Assembly: GCF_017641085.1 (NCBI RefSeq)
Contig: NZ_JAEPPI010000001.1
Coordinates: 1,054,001 to 1,118,000, forward strand
DNA from: Gracilimonas sp.
GTDB lineage: Bacteria > Bacteroidota > Rhodothermia > Balneolales > Balneolaceae
DNA length: 64,000 nucleotides
Direction: 5' to 3'
Shown here: in pieces, positions 36,020 through 45,448 of the stretch
How positions within the stretch are numbered: position 1 is the stretch's first letter
Layout of the letters: every line of letters begins with the position of its first letter
Translations under genes and position numbers: made by a program
The notes under the pieces: model-generated
What the model was told of the DNA's origin: nothing
Seen by the model: the letters and a program-made list of their open reading frames with translations, nothing else
Database searches by the model: none

Positions 36020-37867
36020 TTGAGCGATACCCGGATTAGCGATTCCATTATACATCAGCTTCCCCCAGAAATAAGTAATAAAATTGCGGCCGGAGAAGTA
36101 ATTCAACGCCCGGCTTCTGTAGTTAAAGAACTTCTCGATAACGCCATTGATGCCGGCGGTGATCAGGTAAAAATTCTTATCCAAAATGCCGGACGGACCC
36201 TGATCCAGGTTTCTGATAACGGGTGCGGAATGAGTAAGGAGGATCTCCCGCTTTGCTTTGAACGTCACGCTACTTCAAAGATTAATTCGGTTGATGACCT
36301 TTTTAAAATTCGCACGCTGGGTTTTCGGGGTGAAGCGATGGCTTCTATTGCATCGGTATCCCAGGTAACCGTTAAGACCAAGCGAGCCGGTGATGAAAAT
36401 GGCTGGGAGTTTGAAGTTTGGGGCGGAGAGGAGAGGGAAATCAAACCCACTGCCATTGATAATGGAACAACTATTGCCGTTCGCAATCTCTTTTTTAATG
36501 TACCGGCCCGGCGACAGTTTTTGAAAACAGATGTGACTGAGCTCCGGCATATCCTGAGGACCATTCAATATGCTGCCCTGGCTAATACCGATGTGGCTTT
36601 TTATGTGGAAGCCGATGGCGATATCATTTATGATTTACCGGTTCAGGACTTGAAAGACCGGGTTACACAAATTTTTGGAAGTTCCTACAAAGCCAGCCTG
36701 ATTGAGTTTGGGGAAGAAACCAGCTACGTGAAGATTCACGGCTTTGCATCCGATCCCAAGCTGGCCAAAAAAAGCCGGGGAGAGCAGTTCTTATTTGTGA
36801 ACGGCCGGCCTTTTCAGCACCGGTACCTTACCCATGTGATATTGAGTTTGTATGATGCATGGACCCGCAATAATGAATACCCGTTTTATGCGCTTTTCTT
36901 TGATATTGATCCTTCCAAAGTAGATGTGAACGTACATCCTTCTAAAATGGAGGTGAAATTTGAAGACGAACGCAGTGTGATTCAGCTTGCACGGTCGGTA
37001 GTGAACCGGGCTTTGAATAAACATTTCCAGGTGCCCAATATTCAGCAGAATCAGGATGCTTTTTTAAGTGATGATCCGTCCAAAGGATTTGATTCAGGAT
37101 TCAGTTTTAACAAGCCCCAGTCGTCCGGGCAAAGCGGAGGCGGATTTCAAATTCCATCCCGAATCAATAATCGCTCTTCCAATATTGGAGGGAGAGGGGA
37201 TGAATTTGGAGAGAAATTGTATGGAGGCGGTTCACCACAACGACCCAACTACTCCGAAGCTGAAAACTTTGATCCTGCCGAGGATGAGCAGAAGAAAGTG
37301 ACTCAGGAGAAGGGGTTCTGGCAGTTGCATAACACGTATATCCTCACTCAAACCCGAACCGGGCTTACGGTCATTGATCAACATTTGGCCCATAAGCGCA
37401 TCATTTTTGAAAAGGCGATCAATGCCACTGAAGAAGCACTTCCAAGTACACAGCAGCTGTTATTTGCGCAAACTCTGGAGCTTTCTGCATCCGATTATAC
37501 GCTCCTGAAAGAGCTGCATTCCATTATTCAGCGGATGGGTTTTTCCGTACAGCTGCTCAGTGGAAATACTGCGATGATCAACGGCGTTCCGGCTGATATT
37601 GAAATCGGGAATGAGGAAGAGGTGCTAATTTCGATGCTGCACCAGTATCAGGAGCTGGGCCAAAAGGTGAAGCTGGAAGCCCGGGAGAAGCTGGCCATCG
37701 CTTTTGCGGCTAAAGCAGCCATTCCCCGCGGTAAAAAACTCACCGAACAGGAGATGGAGGGACTCGTGGATCAACTTTTTGCCTGTGAGCAACCGTATCT
37801 GGATCCATTGAAGAAACCCACGATCAGCTACATCCCGCTGGATGAGATACAGTCGAGGTTTAGGTAG
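36020..37867 (+). CDS. mutL: DNA mismatch repair protein MutL
   Basis: A 615-residue MutL starting at TTG. The N-terminal GHKL ATPase is intact: KIAAGEVIQRPASVVKELLDNAIDAG, DNGCGM and GFRGEA. The C-terminal domain has a DQHLAHKRIIFE motif (453-464) where the endonuclease-active family has DQHAxxExxxxE; the middle Glu is Lys. The downstream ACx/CPHGRP metal motifs are AAK (563-565) and LDPLKKP. The endonuclease site is therefore probably inactive or remodelled. Confidence 0.93.
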   Translation: MSDTRISDSIIHQLPPEISNKIAAGEVIQRPASVVKELLDNAIDAGGDQVKILIQNAGRTLIQVSDNGCGMSKEDLPLCFERHATSKINSVDDLFKIRTLGFRGEAMASIASVSQVTVKTKRAGDENGWEFEVWGGEEREIKPTAIDNGTTIAVRNLFFNVPARRQFLKTDVTELRHILRTIQYAALANTDVAFYVEADGDIIYDLPVQDLKDRVTQIFGSSYKASLIEFGEETSYVKIHGFASDPKLAKKSRGEQFLFVNGRPFQHRYLTHVILSLYDAWTRNNEYPFYALFFDIDPSKVDVNVHPSKMEVKFEDERSVIQLARSVVNRALNKHFQVPNIQQNQDAFLSDDPSKGFDSGFSFNKPQSSGQSGGGFQIPSRINNRSSNIGGRGDEFGEKLYGGGSPQRPNYSEAENFDPAEDEQKKVTQEKGFWQLHNTYILTQTRTGLTVIDQHLAHKRIIFEKAINATEEALPSTQQLLFAQTLELSASDYTLLKELHSIIQRMGFSVQLLSGNTAMINGVPADIEIGNEEEVLISMLHQYQELGQKVKLEAREKLAIAFAAKAAIPRGKKLTEQEMEGLVDQLFACEQPYLDPLKKPTISYIPLDEIQSRFR

Positions 37868-37872
37868 TTTGC

Positions 37873-38030
37873 GTCATCCTGATCCCGAATGCTCGGGAGA
37901 AGGATCTTGCCTTTTGCGAAGCATCGTATGTTTTCTTTAACCGGATTTTGCTACTAACCCTTTAGTGGCAAAAGTAGTCTTCCTAATCATTTCGTGGCAA
38001 AGATTCTTCGGGCGTACCCTCAGAAAGACT
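37873..38030. repeat. Dispersed GTCATCCTGA repeat, diverged copy
   Basis: Begins GTCATCCTGATCC and continues GAAGGATCTTG. An ATCATTTCGTGGCAAAGATTC stretch near its end is almost identical to the corresponding part of the copies at 39516 and 59313. The middle differs from those copies, so this is a diverged or composite member. Confidence 0.55.
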
Positions 38031-38075
38031 TAATGTTGTTTGTTGAGCCCCACAGAGGAACCAGTAAATGTCCCA

Positions 38076-38230
38076 CGTCATTGCGAGGAGTTTAAAATAT
38101 CGAATGTCGGGTTGGGGTGAATAACGACGAAGCAATCTCCCCGAATCGACCTCCCAAGTGGCTTAGGGAGATCGCGTCGTCGTAAAGCATAGAGGCAAAA
38201 ACATCACCACCAAGCCTCCTCGCGATGACG
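38076..38230. repeat. MITE-like inverted-repeat element
   Basis: CGTCATTGCGAGGAG (38076-38090) pairs with CTCCTCGCGATGACG (38216-38230) with one mismatch (tolerated as G-U). A second internal pair, ACGACGAAGCAATCTCC against GGAGATCGCGTCGTCGT, differs at two positions. The whole unit is ~155 bp and contains no ORF. It has the form of a miniature palindromic element. Confidence 0.7.
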
Positions 38231-38360
38231 TATTACAGTTAATCCTGGAAATCCTCTCCATCCTGAAAATCATGGTTCAAAACCTTCTTAACACTACCAT
38301 TATTCGGTTCAGTAATAAATTTCTTATACTTATCGCTTTCTCAAGATTTAGATTGGTTAC

Positions 38361-39476
38361 ATGAATATTCTGGCGGTAGAACCATTTTATAGCGGCTCGC
38401 ACAAGGCTTTTTTAAAAGGACTGGAAAAGCATTCCCGCCATAATATTATTCCCATCAAGCTTAATTATAAGGGGTGGAAATGGCGGATGCACGGTGACTC
38501 GGTTTCACTGGCTGAAATGACCAAGAAGGTGGATGAGAATATCAATCTGTTGCTTACCAGCAGCATGACTAATTTACCGGCGTTCATGGCGCTGACTAAT
38601 CCCCGATTTGCTCACACACCGGTCATTATGTATATGCATGATAACCAGTTTACACGCCCCATTCCGGAAGGTGAGAGCAGAGATTTGACCTACTGCTATA
38701 TTAACTATCTGAGCATGCTGGTGGCTGATAAACTATTGTTTTCTTCTCAGTTTCACCTGGATGATTTACTGGAAGCCCTGCCTAAATTTTTGGATAAGTT
38801 TCCGGATACCAATCAATACAATACCGTTGAACGTATTGCAAAGAAGAGTATCGTCATGCACCCGGGGCTGGATCTTTCCAGTTTTGACAAGCAGCCGGAT
38901 ACCCGGAATCAGAATGAAAACCCGGTGATTGTCTGGAACCAGCGCTGGCAGTTTGACCGGAATCCCGCCATGTTTTTCAGAGTGCTAAACCGGCTGAATG
39001 ATATTGATCTGAAATTCGACCTGATTTTAGCAGGGGATACTCAGCACGAAAAGCCCGAAGAGTTTGAGAAAGCCTGGCAGCGGTTCGGGCAGCAGATCAC
39101 CCATTTTGGGTATGTGGATGACAAGGAAAATTACAGCAAACTACTCCATTCTGGTGATATTGTGGTTTCTACAGCCAGTTATGAATTTTTCTGTGTGGCT
39201 ATAATGGAAGCCATTTATTGCGGCTGTCATCCGCTGGTACCCAACTCATTGCACTACCCGGAACTGATTCCACAAAGCCTGCACGACCCGCTTTTACATG
39301 CCCCGGTTTTATATGAAACGGAGGACGATCTTTTTCATCACCTAAAAGATTTGCTGACCGGTAAAACCAAATCCCTGCCTAAAAATTCCCTTCAGAATAT
39401 TAACCGACACCTGGACTGGAAGAAGCGGATCAAAGATTTTGACCAGCTTTTTGATGAAGTGGTTGAGGCTAAGTGA
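38361..39476 (+). CDS. tRNA-queuosine alpha-mannosyltransferase-like glycosyltransferase (DUF3524/QTMAN family)
   Basis: A 371-residue GT-B glycosyltransferase. The N-terminal DUF3524 domain (~1-170) starts ILAVEPFYSGSHKAFL and carries the KWRMHG and MHDNQF motifs typical of the family. The C-terminal GT1-like donor domain (~190-350) has HPGLDLSSF, ASYEFFCVAIMEAIYCGCHP and YPELI motifs. The vertebrate relative (GTDC1/QTMAN) adds mannose to queuosine-34 of tRNA-Asp. The same window has queD and queE, so bacterial glycosylation of Q-tRNA is possible, though the substrate remains inferred. Confidence 0.85.
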   Translation: MNILAVEPFYSGSHKAFLKGLEKHSRHNIIPIKLNYKGWKWRMHGDSVSLAEMTKKVDENINLLLTSSMTNLPAFMALTNPRFAHTPVIMYMHDNQFTRPIPEGESRDLTYCYINYLSMLVADKLLFSSQFHLDDLLEALPKFLDKFPDTNQYNTVERIAKKSIVMHPGLDLSSFDKQPDTRNQNENPVIVWNQRWQFDRNPAMFFRVLNRLNDIDLKFDLILAGDTQHEKPEEFEKAWQRFGQQITHFGYVDDKENYSKLLHSGDIVVSTASYEFFCVAIMEAIYCGCHPLVPNSLHYPELIPQSLHDPLLHAPVLYETEDDLFHHLKDLLTGKTKSLPKNSLQNINRHLDWKKRIKDFDQLFDEVVEAK

Positions 39477-39515
39477 AATCGGCTTTGGTAGGGGTTTACT
39501 TATCAACCAATGGGA

Positions 39516-39636
39516 GTCATCCTGAGCGAAAGAAAGCAGAATCAGGATTAAGATGTTAATCGCGAAGGATCTAAGCCAGAAAAATTTGGCAGGCATTTCG
39601 TGGCTAAGATTCATCGCTCCGCTCTGAATGACTTTA
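39516..39636. repeat. Dispersed GTCATCCTGA repeat, copy 1
   Basis: About 121 bases alignable end to end with 59313-59436: both begin GTCATCCT, share CGCGAAGGATCT and TTTGGC/CTTGGT blocks, and end AAGATTCATCGCT-CGCTCTGAATGACTTT. I judge the two about four-fifths identical by eye. The terminal 29-base block recurs in reverse at 61185-61214. Confidence 0.8.
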
Positions 39637-39638
39637 TC

Positions 39639-39752
39639 CTCGTTCCGCCGCTCTGCTGCGCAACGCATGATGGAAGCTCAGCTTCCTGCTCTTTCTGGTT
39701 AATGTGAGGCAGAGCCTCGTTAGGGTATTCCGGAGCGGAGCACCGGAACGAG
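39639..39752. repeat. Inverted-repeat element with CTCGTTCCG arms
   Basis: CTCGTTCCG (39639-39647) and CGGAACGAG (39744-39752) are exact complements and further pairing continues imperfectly inwards. It abuts the preceding dispersed repeat. No protein is encoded. Confidence 0.55.
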
Positions 39753-39784
39753 TTAAATGATCCTGCTTGACAGCCTTTGCTTCT

Positions 39785-39873
39785 CGGTCTGACGGCTTAA
39801 AGTCCGTCTGACCGTTGCTATTCTGCTTAGCAGGCCCATTCAGACAATCCATCAGACGGGTAATCCGTCAGAT
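39785..39873. repeat. Pair of TCTGACGG/CCGTCTGA-type hairpins
   Basis: GGTCTGACGG and CCGTCTGACC are imperfect complements around CTTAAAGT. A second unit, CCATCAGACGG-GTAAT-CCGTCAGATGG, follows with a single mismatched centre pair in each arm. Both hairpins use the same TCAGACGG core. The region lacks coding potential. Confidence 0.45.
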
Positions 39874-39958
39874 GGATCTCATATCCTTATCAAGCATCTA
39901 AATTAGTTCCTGTCAAAGAATCTTAGGGAGTACCTTCAGAGTGAATTCGGATTCTTAA

Positions 39959-41473
39959 TTAAAACGGGGCGTCTTCGTCGGGGGCGGGGCTGTGTGGCAT
40001 GGGAGGGGCGTCGTTTCCGCCGCCATTATTACCTCCACCATCACCAAGAAAAGGATCGTTATTCTCAGCTGAGGTGAGATTCTCAAACCGGGCGTAATCT
40101 TTCACAAAGTACATCATCTTGCTGCCAACCGGTCCGTTACGCTGTTTCCCGATGATCACCTCGGCAATACCCGCGGTTGATTGTCCTTCAGCGGTGGTTG
40201 TAATACCATAATATTCTGGACGATAGAGGAACATTACAATATCGGCATCCTGCTCAATAGAACCTGACTCACGAAGGTCAGATAGCTGCGGACGTTTATC
40301 TCCACCACGCTGCTCAACTGCACGTGAGAGCTGTGAAAGTGCAATTACAGGGACATCCAGCTCTTTGGCAAGACCTTTTAGTCCACGTGAAATGGAGGCG
40401 ATTTCCTGCTCACGACTTCCGATGTCTTTGGCGTTCGACTGCATCAGCTGGAGGTAATCAATTACGATGAGTCCGATACCTTTTTCACTTTTCAGTCGCC
40501 GGCATTTAGTTCTCAACTCCATGAGGCTGATACCGGGTGTGTCATCAATATAAATTTCTGCACTAAACAGGCGACTGGCTGCATCAATCAGCTTGCGGAA
40601 GTCCTCATCTTTTAGGGTACCTTTTCGGGCTTCATCAGCACGAACGCGGGCTTCCATAGTTAATAAACGCTGAACTAAAGACTGATTAGACATCTCCAAA
40701 CTGAAAAGGGCAATCGGGGTTCGGAGTTTTTCATCCGGATGCATAGCGGCGTTACGAGCAGCGGTTAATACAAAAGCGGTTTTACCCATCGAAGGTCGGG
40801 CTGCTATAATAACGAGATCTCCTTTTTGCCAGCCGGCGGTCATGTCATCAACGGCAAGTCCGGACGGTACCCCGGTAATTCCATAATCTTTACCACGAAG
40901 GTCTTCCAGGTAGGAGAGCGTATCCTTCAAAAGCTTTTCAACCGGAACGGCAGAACTTCGGCTTTTTTGGTTGGAAAGGTCAAAAATGCGCTGCTCGGCG
41001 GTATCCAGCACATCGTATGCATCGCTGGTGGTGTCGTAGGCATCTTTGATGACATCGTTACTTGCCAGGATCAGGTTCCGTTTGATAGCTTTCTCAATAA
41101 TGATCTGAGCATGATACTCGATGTTAGCCGAAGAACTCACAGACCGGGTAAGGTCAGATAAATAGGTTGGGCCGCCACAAGCATCCAGCAGGTTGTTGTC
41201 TTTGAGCTCGGTTTCTACCGTGAGCAGATCCAGCGGATTGTCCCGCTCATACAGATTAGATAGCGTTTCAAAAATATGGCGGTTGGCGGTTTTGTAGAAA
41301 TCGGTGGGCTTCAACATTTGGAGAGCAATGGTAGCCGCTCCGTGTTCAATCAGCATGGCACCTAATACGGCTTCTTCAACTTCTACGGCCTGGGGAGGAA
41401 CACGCCCGCCTTGTTCCAGAACTTTATCATCATTCTTATAATTGTTGCCGTAAGATCCGTTCTTTTTTGCCAT
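39959..41473 (-). CDS. dnaB: Replicative DNA helicase DnaB
   Basis: A 504-residue hexameric helicase that unwinds DNA ahead of the replisome. The N-terminal domain (~22-130, VPPQAVEVEEAVLGAML) and a RecA-like motor with Walker A ARPSMGKT (225-232) are present. DYLQLM (Walker B) and SQLSRAVEQR follow. No intein. A Gly/Asn/Pro-rich low-complexity C-terminal tail (~475-504) is longer than in E. coli DnaB. Confidence 0.96.
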   Translation of the reverse strand: MAKKNGSYGNNYKNDDKVLEQGGRVPPQAVEVEEAVLGAMLIEHGAATIALQMLKPTDFYKTANRHIFETLSNLYERDNPLDLLTVETELKDNNLLDACGGPTYLSDLTRSVSSSANIEYHAQIIIEKAIKRNLILASNDVIKDAYDTTSDAYDVLDTAEQRIFDLSNQKSRSSAVPVEKLLKDTLSYLEDLRGKDYGITGVPSGLAVDDMTAGWQKGDLVIIAARPSMGKTAFVLTAARNAAMHPDEKLRTPIALFSLEMSNQSLVQRLLTMEARVRADEARKGTLKDEDFRKLIDAASRLFSAEIYIDDTPGISLMELRTKCRRLKSEKGIGLIVIDYLQLMQSNAKDIGSREQEIASISRGLKGLAKELDVPVIALSQLSRAVEQRGGDKRPQLSDLRESGSIEQDADIVMFLYRPEYYGITTTAEGQSTAGIAEVIIGKQRNGPVGSKMMYFVKDYARFENLTSAENNDPFLGDGGGNNGGGNDAPPMPHSPAPDEDAPF

Positions 41474-41594
41474 GATTGAAACTGAAAACTAAAGGGTACT
41501 GCTGAAATCCGAACTTCGAAAATAGGTATAATATGAAAGCAAAATGAGATTCTTTTTAAACAATTTTTGAACAGGGTTATCCACATTGCGTTAA

Positions 41595-42122
41595 TTAATC
41601 GGTACTCAATTTGGAGTAGATGTCAATGTCGATATAGCGCCCGTTTTTTATCTCTGCATTTCGCATGGTTCCTTCGAAGGTGAAGTTGAGTTTATCGAGC
41701 GCTTTTTTGCAGTTTGTGTTTTGGCTCTCTACAAATCCTTCAATGCGGTGGAGGTTCAATTCTTCAAACCCATGTTTAAGAATGACCGGGATCGCTTCGC
41801 CCATAAAACCGTTTCCCCAAAATTCAGGCAGCAGCCAAAATCCAAATTCTGCCTTTTTATGATCCCGTTCGATATCGTTAAGTCCACCCGCGCCAATAAA
41901 CTTCCCTGAACCCTTCAAGCAAATAGCCCACCATGCACCGGTTTCATTTTTTTCGTGATCAGCAAACCATTTCATTTGCTCTTTGGCTGACTCCCTGGTC
42001 TCAAAACTGATGCCGTAATACTTAATGATGTCCGGGTTGGATAGACCTTTAAACACATTATCGAGGTCGCTTTCGGTAAAGGAGCGGAGAATAAGTTGTT
42101 CAGTTTTAAGGGTGGGAATCAT
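41595..42122 (-). CDS. GNAT family N-acetyltransferase (RimJ/RimL-like)
   Basis: A 175-residue acetyltransferase: TEQLILRSFTESDLDNVFKGLSNPDI is the RimJ/RimL entry, FGFWLLPEFWGNGFMGEA contains the acetyl-CoA loop, and NTNCKKALDKLNFTFEGTMRN is the closing motif. It would acetylate an amino group on a ribosomal protein or a small molecule; the acceptor cannot be told. It lies ~120 bases upstream of dnaB on the same strand. Confidence 0.88.
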   Translation of the reverse strand: MIPTLKTEQLILRSFTESDLDNVFKGLSNPDIIKYYGISFETRESAKEQMKWFADHEKNETGAWWAICLKGSGKFIGAGGLNDIERDHKKAEFGFWLLPEFWGNGFMGEAIPVILKHGFEELNLHRIEGFVESQNTNCKKALDKLNFTFEGTMRNAEIKNGRYIDIDIYSKLSTD

Positions 42123-42182
42123 GTGGCTTGTTAGCTTTGATTAATAAAGTAATAATATATAATGCATAAACTTTAAACATTG

Positions 42183-42190
42183 TATATTTG
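42183..42190 (+). promoter_or_regulatory. TAnnTTTG -7 box upstream of the sensor kinase gene
   Basis: TATATTTG matches the Bacteroidota sigma-A -7 element. It would give a leader of roughly 85-90 bases before the TTG start at 42284. No clear TTTG -33 partner at the right distance. Confidence 0.4.
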
Positions 42191-42283
42191 GCCCGATATT
42201 TCTGTTAAGGACTATTCAAGAGAAGCTTTAGTCATCACGAGATTGCTGATAATATTTTAAACTAAAAATATCTTCCTTTAGGT

Positions 42284-45200
42284 TTGAAGTTCTTTAACTA
42301 CTTTCTGTTCCGCTTTTTACTTTTTGTATTGATGCTGTTTGGGCCCGTTAACCTGGCGGCCCAATTCTACCCGGCAAAAACATATTCCATTGTAGATGGA
42401 TTGCCCTCCAATGCCATCTATGATGTTGTTCAGGCAGATAACAGCGTTATGTGGTTTGTTACATCCAAAGGTGTTACAACCTATGATGCACACGAATGGC
42501 AGGTATTTCCGGATAGTTTGCAGTTACCCACTTACCTGAGTACCAAAATTGTTAAAAGCAGTGACGGACATATTTGGGTTGCAGGCAAAAACGATACCGA
42601 ATATGTCATTAAGCTTTTTGATGACCAGAAGTGGAGTACCATTGCATTTCCTGAAACCTGGAGAGAGAAACAGTCTGCTTTTTCGTTTGAAGTTATGACG
42701 ACCGGAGATCAACATAAGATCGTATTGGCCGGTATGCGGGAAGTGCATCTATACTCTACAGAAACCAAACAGTGGAAGCAGCTTACATTTTCCGGAGGGA
42801 TTAATCCTGCAATCAATTCTACAGTTAATATCGAAGACCGTGTCTATATAAACACTCGGAAAGGACAATTTGCTATAGAAAATTGGGAGATTGTCAGAAG
42901 TGAATACGCGCCTTATTTCCATGAATTTCAGGATGTACTCACGGTTACAAAGAAAGACAGCATTCTGTATGTATTAGGGTTCGATTGGCTGGCAAAAATT
43001 GAGGATGATAATTTTAAGCTGCTTTCAGACAACTTGGGTATAAAAGTTCGCTCTACCTATAACCGCCATTCTTTAGTGATTGATCAACGCAACAGGATTT
43101 TCTTCAGCAGTAACTCACGTGTAATGCAATTTAACAGCGTGACGGGCAAAACCATACCACTTGAAGTGAATGGGCGCACCAATAATATCTTCTCCAACAA
43201 ACTGTACCTGGATAAAGAACAAAATATATGGTCGGTTGATAATCGGGGGTTGTTCAAGTTTAATATCCTGAATTTTAAAAGTTATAACAGAGATTCCGGA
43301 CTTGCTGAAAATGAGGTAAGCGCCATTTTTGAAGCAACTGATGGTACGCTATATATAGCTAACCCTTCTCACCTTCATGTTTTGGAGGATGGGCAAATAT
43401 CCAGGCAATATTCACTCAAAACAAATCAAGACAGGCCAACTCGGTTATCGCAAATAACAGAACATTATGATGGTTCTCTTTATTTAGCGGCTGGTGCTGC
43501 AGGTTTATACCAACTAAAGAACGGAGCATTATCGCCAGTATTTGAAAGTCATTCCATCCAATATGTTACGGGAGTACAAAGCTTTGATGGGCATATTTAT
43601 TTCTCCAATTCGGAATTCATTTACCGAATAGAGGAGGATGGTACATTCTCAAAATTGAATGAAGAGGCCTTTTATTACATTCGCAACATTGTTGAATTAG
43701 ATGAAGATAAATTGGCTTTTCTTAGTGCACGGGAAGGTTTGTACCTCTACAAAGATGGAGAAGTAACGAACTACAATTCAGGCCTGATTAACTACAATAA
43801 CATCTACGATGCTGTTTATTGGCAAGATCGCCTGTTACTTGGTACTTCAGCCGGATTAGCCACTCTGGATGGAGATCAGATCACTCCATTTCAAATCAGT
43901 AATTTTGATGATGTGGTCTTTTCTTTACTGGTTGACCGAAAAAGTCAGTTGTGGATTGGTACTTTTAACGGAGTGTTTAAATGGGATGGCCAAACTCTGG
44001 AGCAATTTTCGGTGGCACAGGGACTGACAGGAAATGAAATCAACAGGAATGCTTTAATACAGGATAAAGAAGGCGATATTTGGATTGGCACCGAACTGGG
44101 AGTGAGCGCTTACGATGAGGACGAGGATATGTCGGCCGAGAAAGATCCGGACTTATACTTTACATCCGTTCGTACTGAAGATAATCGTGAATTGACTTTA
44201 GCTACTTCCCCTGAACTTGCATACACTCAGAATACGCTAACGTTCCGGTTCAAGGGAATCTCTTTCCTATATAATGACCGTATTTTTTACCGCTACCGGC
44301 TTTCGGGATTGGAGGACGACTGGAATTTCTCTAACAATTTTAGCAATCCCGGTGTCACCTACCGAAACCTCGATTCAGGCTTTTACACCTTTGAGGTGCA
44401 GGCACGGAATGAAATCAGCGACTGGAGTGAATCCAGGGAATTTACCTTCACCATTGCAAAGCCTTTTTACAGTACCTGGTGGTTTTTTGGTTTAGCCGTC
44501 ATTTTGTTCGCTGTGATTATATACATAGCTCTTCGTTTGCGCTATCTGTATTTGATTACCAAGCAAAAAAAGCTGAAGGAAATGGTTGAAGATCGAACCC
44601 GAAGTATCACCGACAAGAACCTTCAGATCAAATCAAAAAATGAAGAACTGCTTCAGGTTAATAAAGAACTACATGAAAAGACGGACTCACTGAATTCGGC
44701 TTTAAATAAATTAGAAACAGCACAGGTTAAACTTGTTCAAAAAGAAAAAATGGCTGCTTTAGGGGTTTTAACAGCCGGTGTAGCTCATGAAATCAACAAC
44801 CCTGTCAACTATATTAAATCTGCTTCAGAGCTCATCAGCCAGATGATAGAAGAGGAAGACGATAAACTGGTTATCGAAGAGAAAGAGGTTTTTCAGGAAG
44901 TGTTCAAAACCATTGAAATTGGTGTAGGGCGCATTGTGTCAATTGTAAGGAGTCTGAGTTCATTCAGCAGAACGAATGAGACTGACAAAGGTGACTGTGA
45001 CATCAATAGTATTTTTGACGAGTGTTTGCTGATTTTGAAAAATGAGTACAAAGGCCGCGTAGATATTGTGAAAGACTACAGCGAGAAGGCGGTCACCATT
45101 CAGGGCAATGAAGGCAAGTTATATCAGCTGTTCACTAATATCATTATGAATGCCATCCAGGCCATAGAAGGAGAAGGGGTTGTTTCTATAAAAACTTGGA

Positions 45201-45448
45201 ATAAAGATCATACCGTTTATATTGAAGTGAAGGATACCGGGAAAGGGTTTGACGAAACCGTAAAAGAGAAATTGTTCGATCCCTTTTTCACTACAAAAGA
45301 ACCAGGAAAGGGTACCGGATTAGGTTTATCCATTGCTTATAACATTGTGGAAGAACACAACGGTGAAATTCATTATGATTCAGCTCCCGGTGCAGGGACT
45401 ACCGTAACCGTTAAATTCCCTGAAAAGCAGGTTAATGATGTCGTCTAA
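42284..45448 (+). CDS. Two-component-propeller sensor histidine kinase
   Basis: A 1054-residue kinase starting at TTG. A signal peptide (1-~26) leads to a periplasmic beta-propeller with Reg_prop repeats (~30-615; IWVAGK, LWIGTFNGVF and IWIGTELGV units) and a Y_Y_Y domain (~640-725). A membrane span (~728-752) and a coiled coil (~760-820) follow. HisKA has H835 in GVAHEINNP, and HATPase_c keeps NAIQAI, DTGKGFD and GTGLGLS. Such kinases sense polysaccharides or other ligands in the periplasm. It has no fused receiver or DNA-binding domain; the next gene supplies a separate receiver, overlapping by 14 bases. Confidence 0.92.
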   Translation: MKFFNYFLFRFLLFVLMLFGPVNLAAQFYPAKTYSIVDGLPSNAIYDVVQADNSVMWFVTSKGVTTYDAHEWQVFPDSLQLPTYLSTKIVKSSDGHIWVAGKNDTEYVIKLFDDQKWSTIAFPETWREKQSAFSFEVMTTGDQHKIVLAGMREVHLYSTETKQWKQLTFSGGINPAINSTVNIEDRVYINTRKGQFAIENWEIVRSEYAPYFHEFQDVLTVTKKDSILYVLGFDWLAKIEDDNFKLLSDNLGIKVRSTYNRHSLVIDQRNRIFFSSNSRVMQFNSVTGKTIPLEVNGRTNNIFSNKLYLDKEQNIWSVDNRGLFKFNILNFKSYNRDSGLAENEVSAIFEATDGTLYIANPSHLHVLEDGQISRQYSLKTNQDRPTRLSQITEHYDGSLYLAAGAAGLYQLKNGALSPVFESHSIQYVTGVQSFDGHIYFSNSEFIYRIEEDGTFSKLNEEAFYYIRNIVELDEDKLAFLSAREGLYLYKDGEVTNYNSGLINYNNIYDAVYWQDRLLLGTSAGLATLDGDQITPFQISNFDDVVFSLLVDRKSQLWIGTFNGVFKWDGQTLEQFSVAQGLTGNEINRNALIQDKEGDIWIGTELGVSAYDEDEDMSAEKDPDLYFTSVRTEDNRELTLATSPELAYTQNTLTFRFKGISFLYNDRIFYRYRLSGLEDDWNFSNNFSNPGVTYRNLDSGFYTFEVQARNEISDWSESREFTFTIAKPFYSTWWFFGLAVILFAVIIYIALRLRYLYLITKQKKLKEMVEDRTRSITDKNLQIKSKNEELLQVNKELHEKTDSLNSALNKLETAQVKLVQKEKMAALGVLTAGVAHEINNPVNYIKSASELISQMIEEEDDKLVIEEKEVFQEVFKTIEIGVGRIVSIVRSLSSFSRTNETDKGDCDINSIFDECLLILKNEYKGRVDIVKDYSEKAVTIQGNEGKLYQLFTNIIMNAIQAIEGEGVVSIKTWNKDHTVYIEVKDTGKGFDETVKEKLFDPFFTTKEPGKGTGLGLSIAYNIVEEHNGEIHYDSAPGAGTTVTVKFPEKQVNDVV

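Larger units (their letters stand above)
37868..38360. other. Repeat-filled intergenic region
   Basis: About 490 bases with no gene between mutL and the glycosyltransferase. It consists of two dispersed elements described separately (37873-38030 and 38076-38230). About 130 bases of plain AT-rich sequence follow, which should hold the glycosyltransferase promoter. Confidence 0.5.
39477..39958. other. Repeat-filled intergenic region
   Basis: About 480 bases without a gene between the glycosyltransferase and dnaB. It is built of three elements described separately (39516-39636, 39639-39752 and about 39785-39873). The last ~85 bases downstream of dnaB show no clear terminator. Confidence 0.5.
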
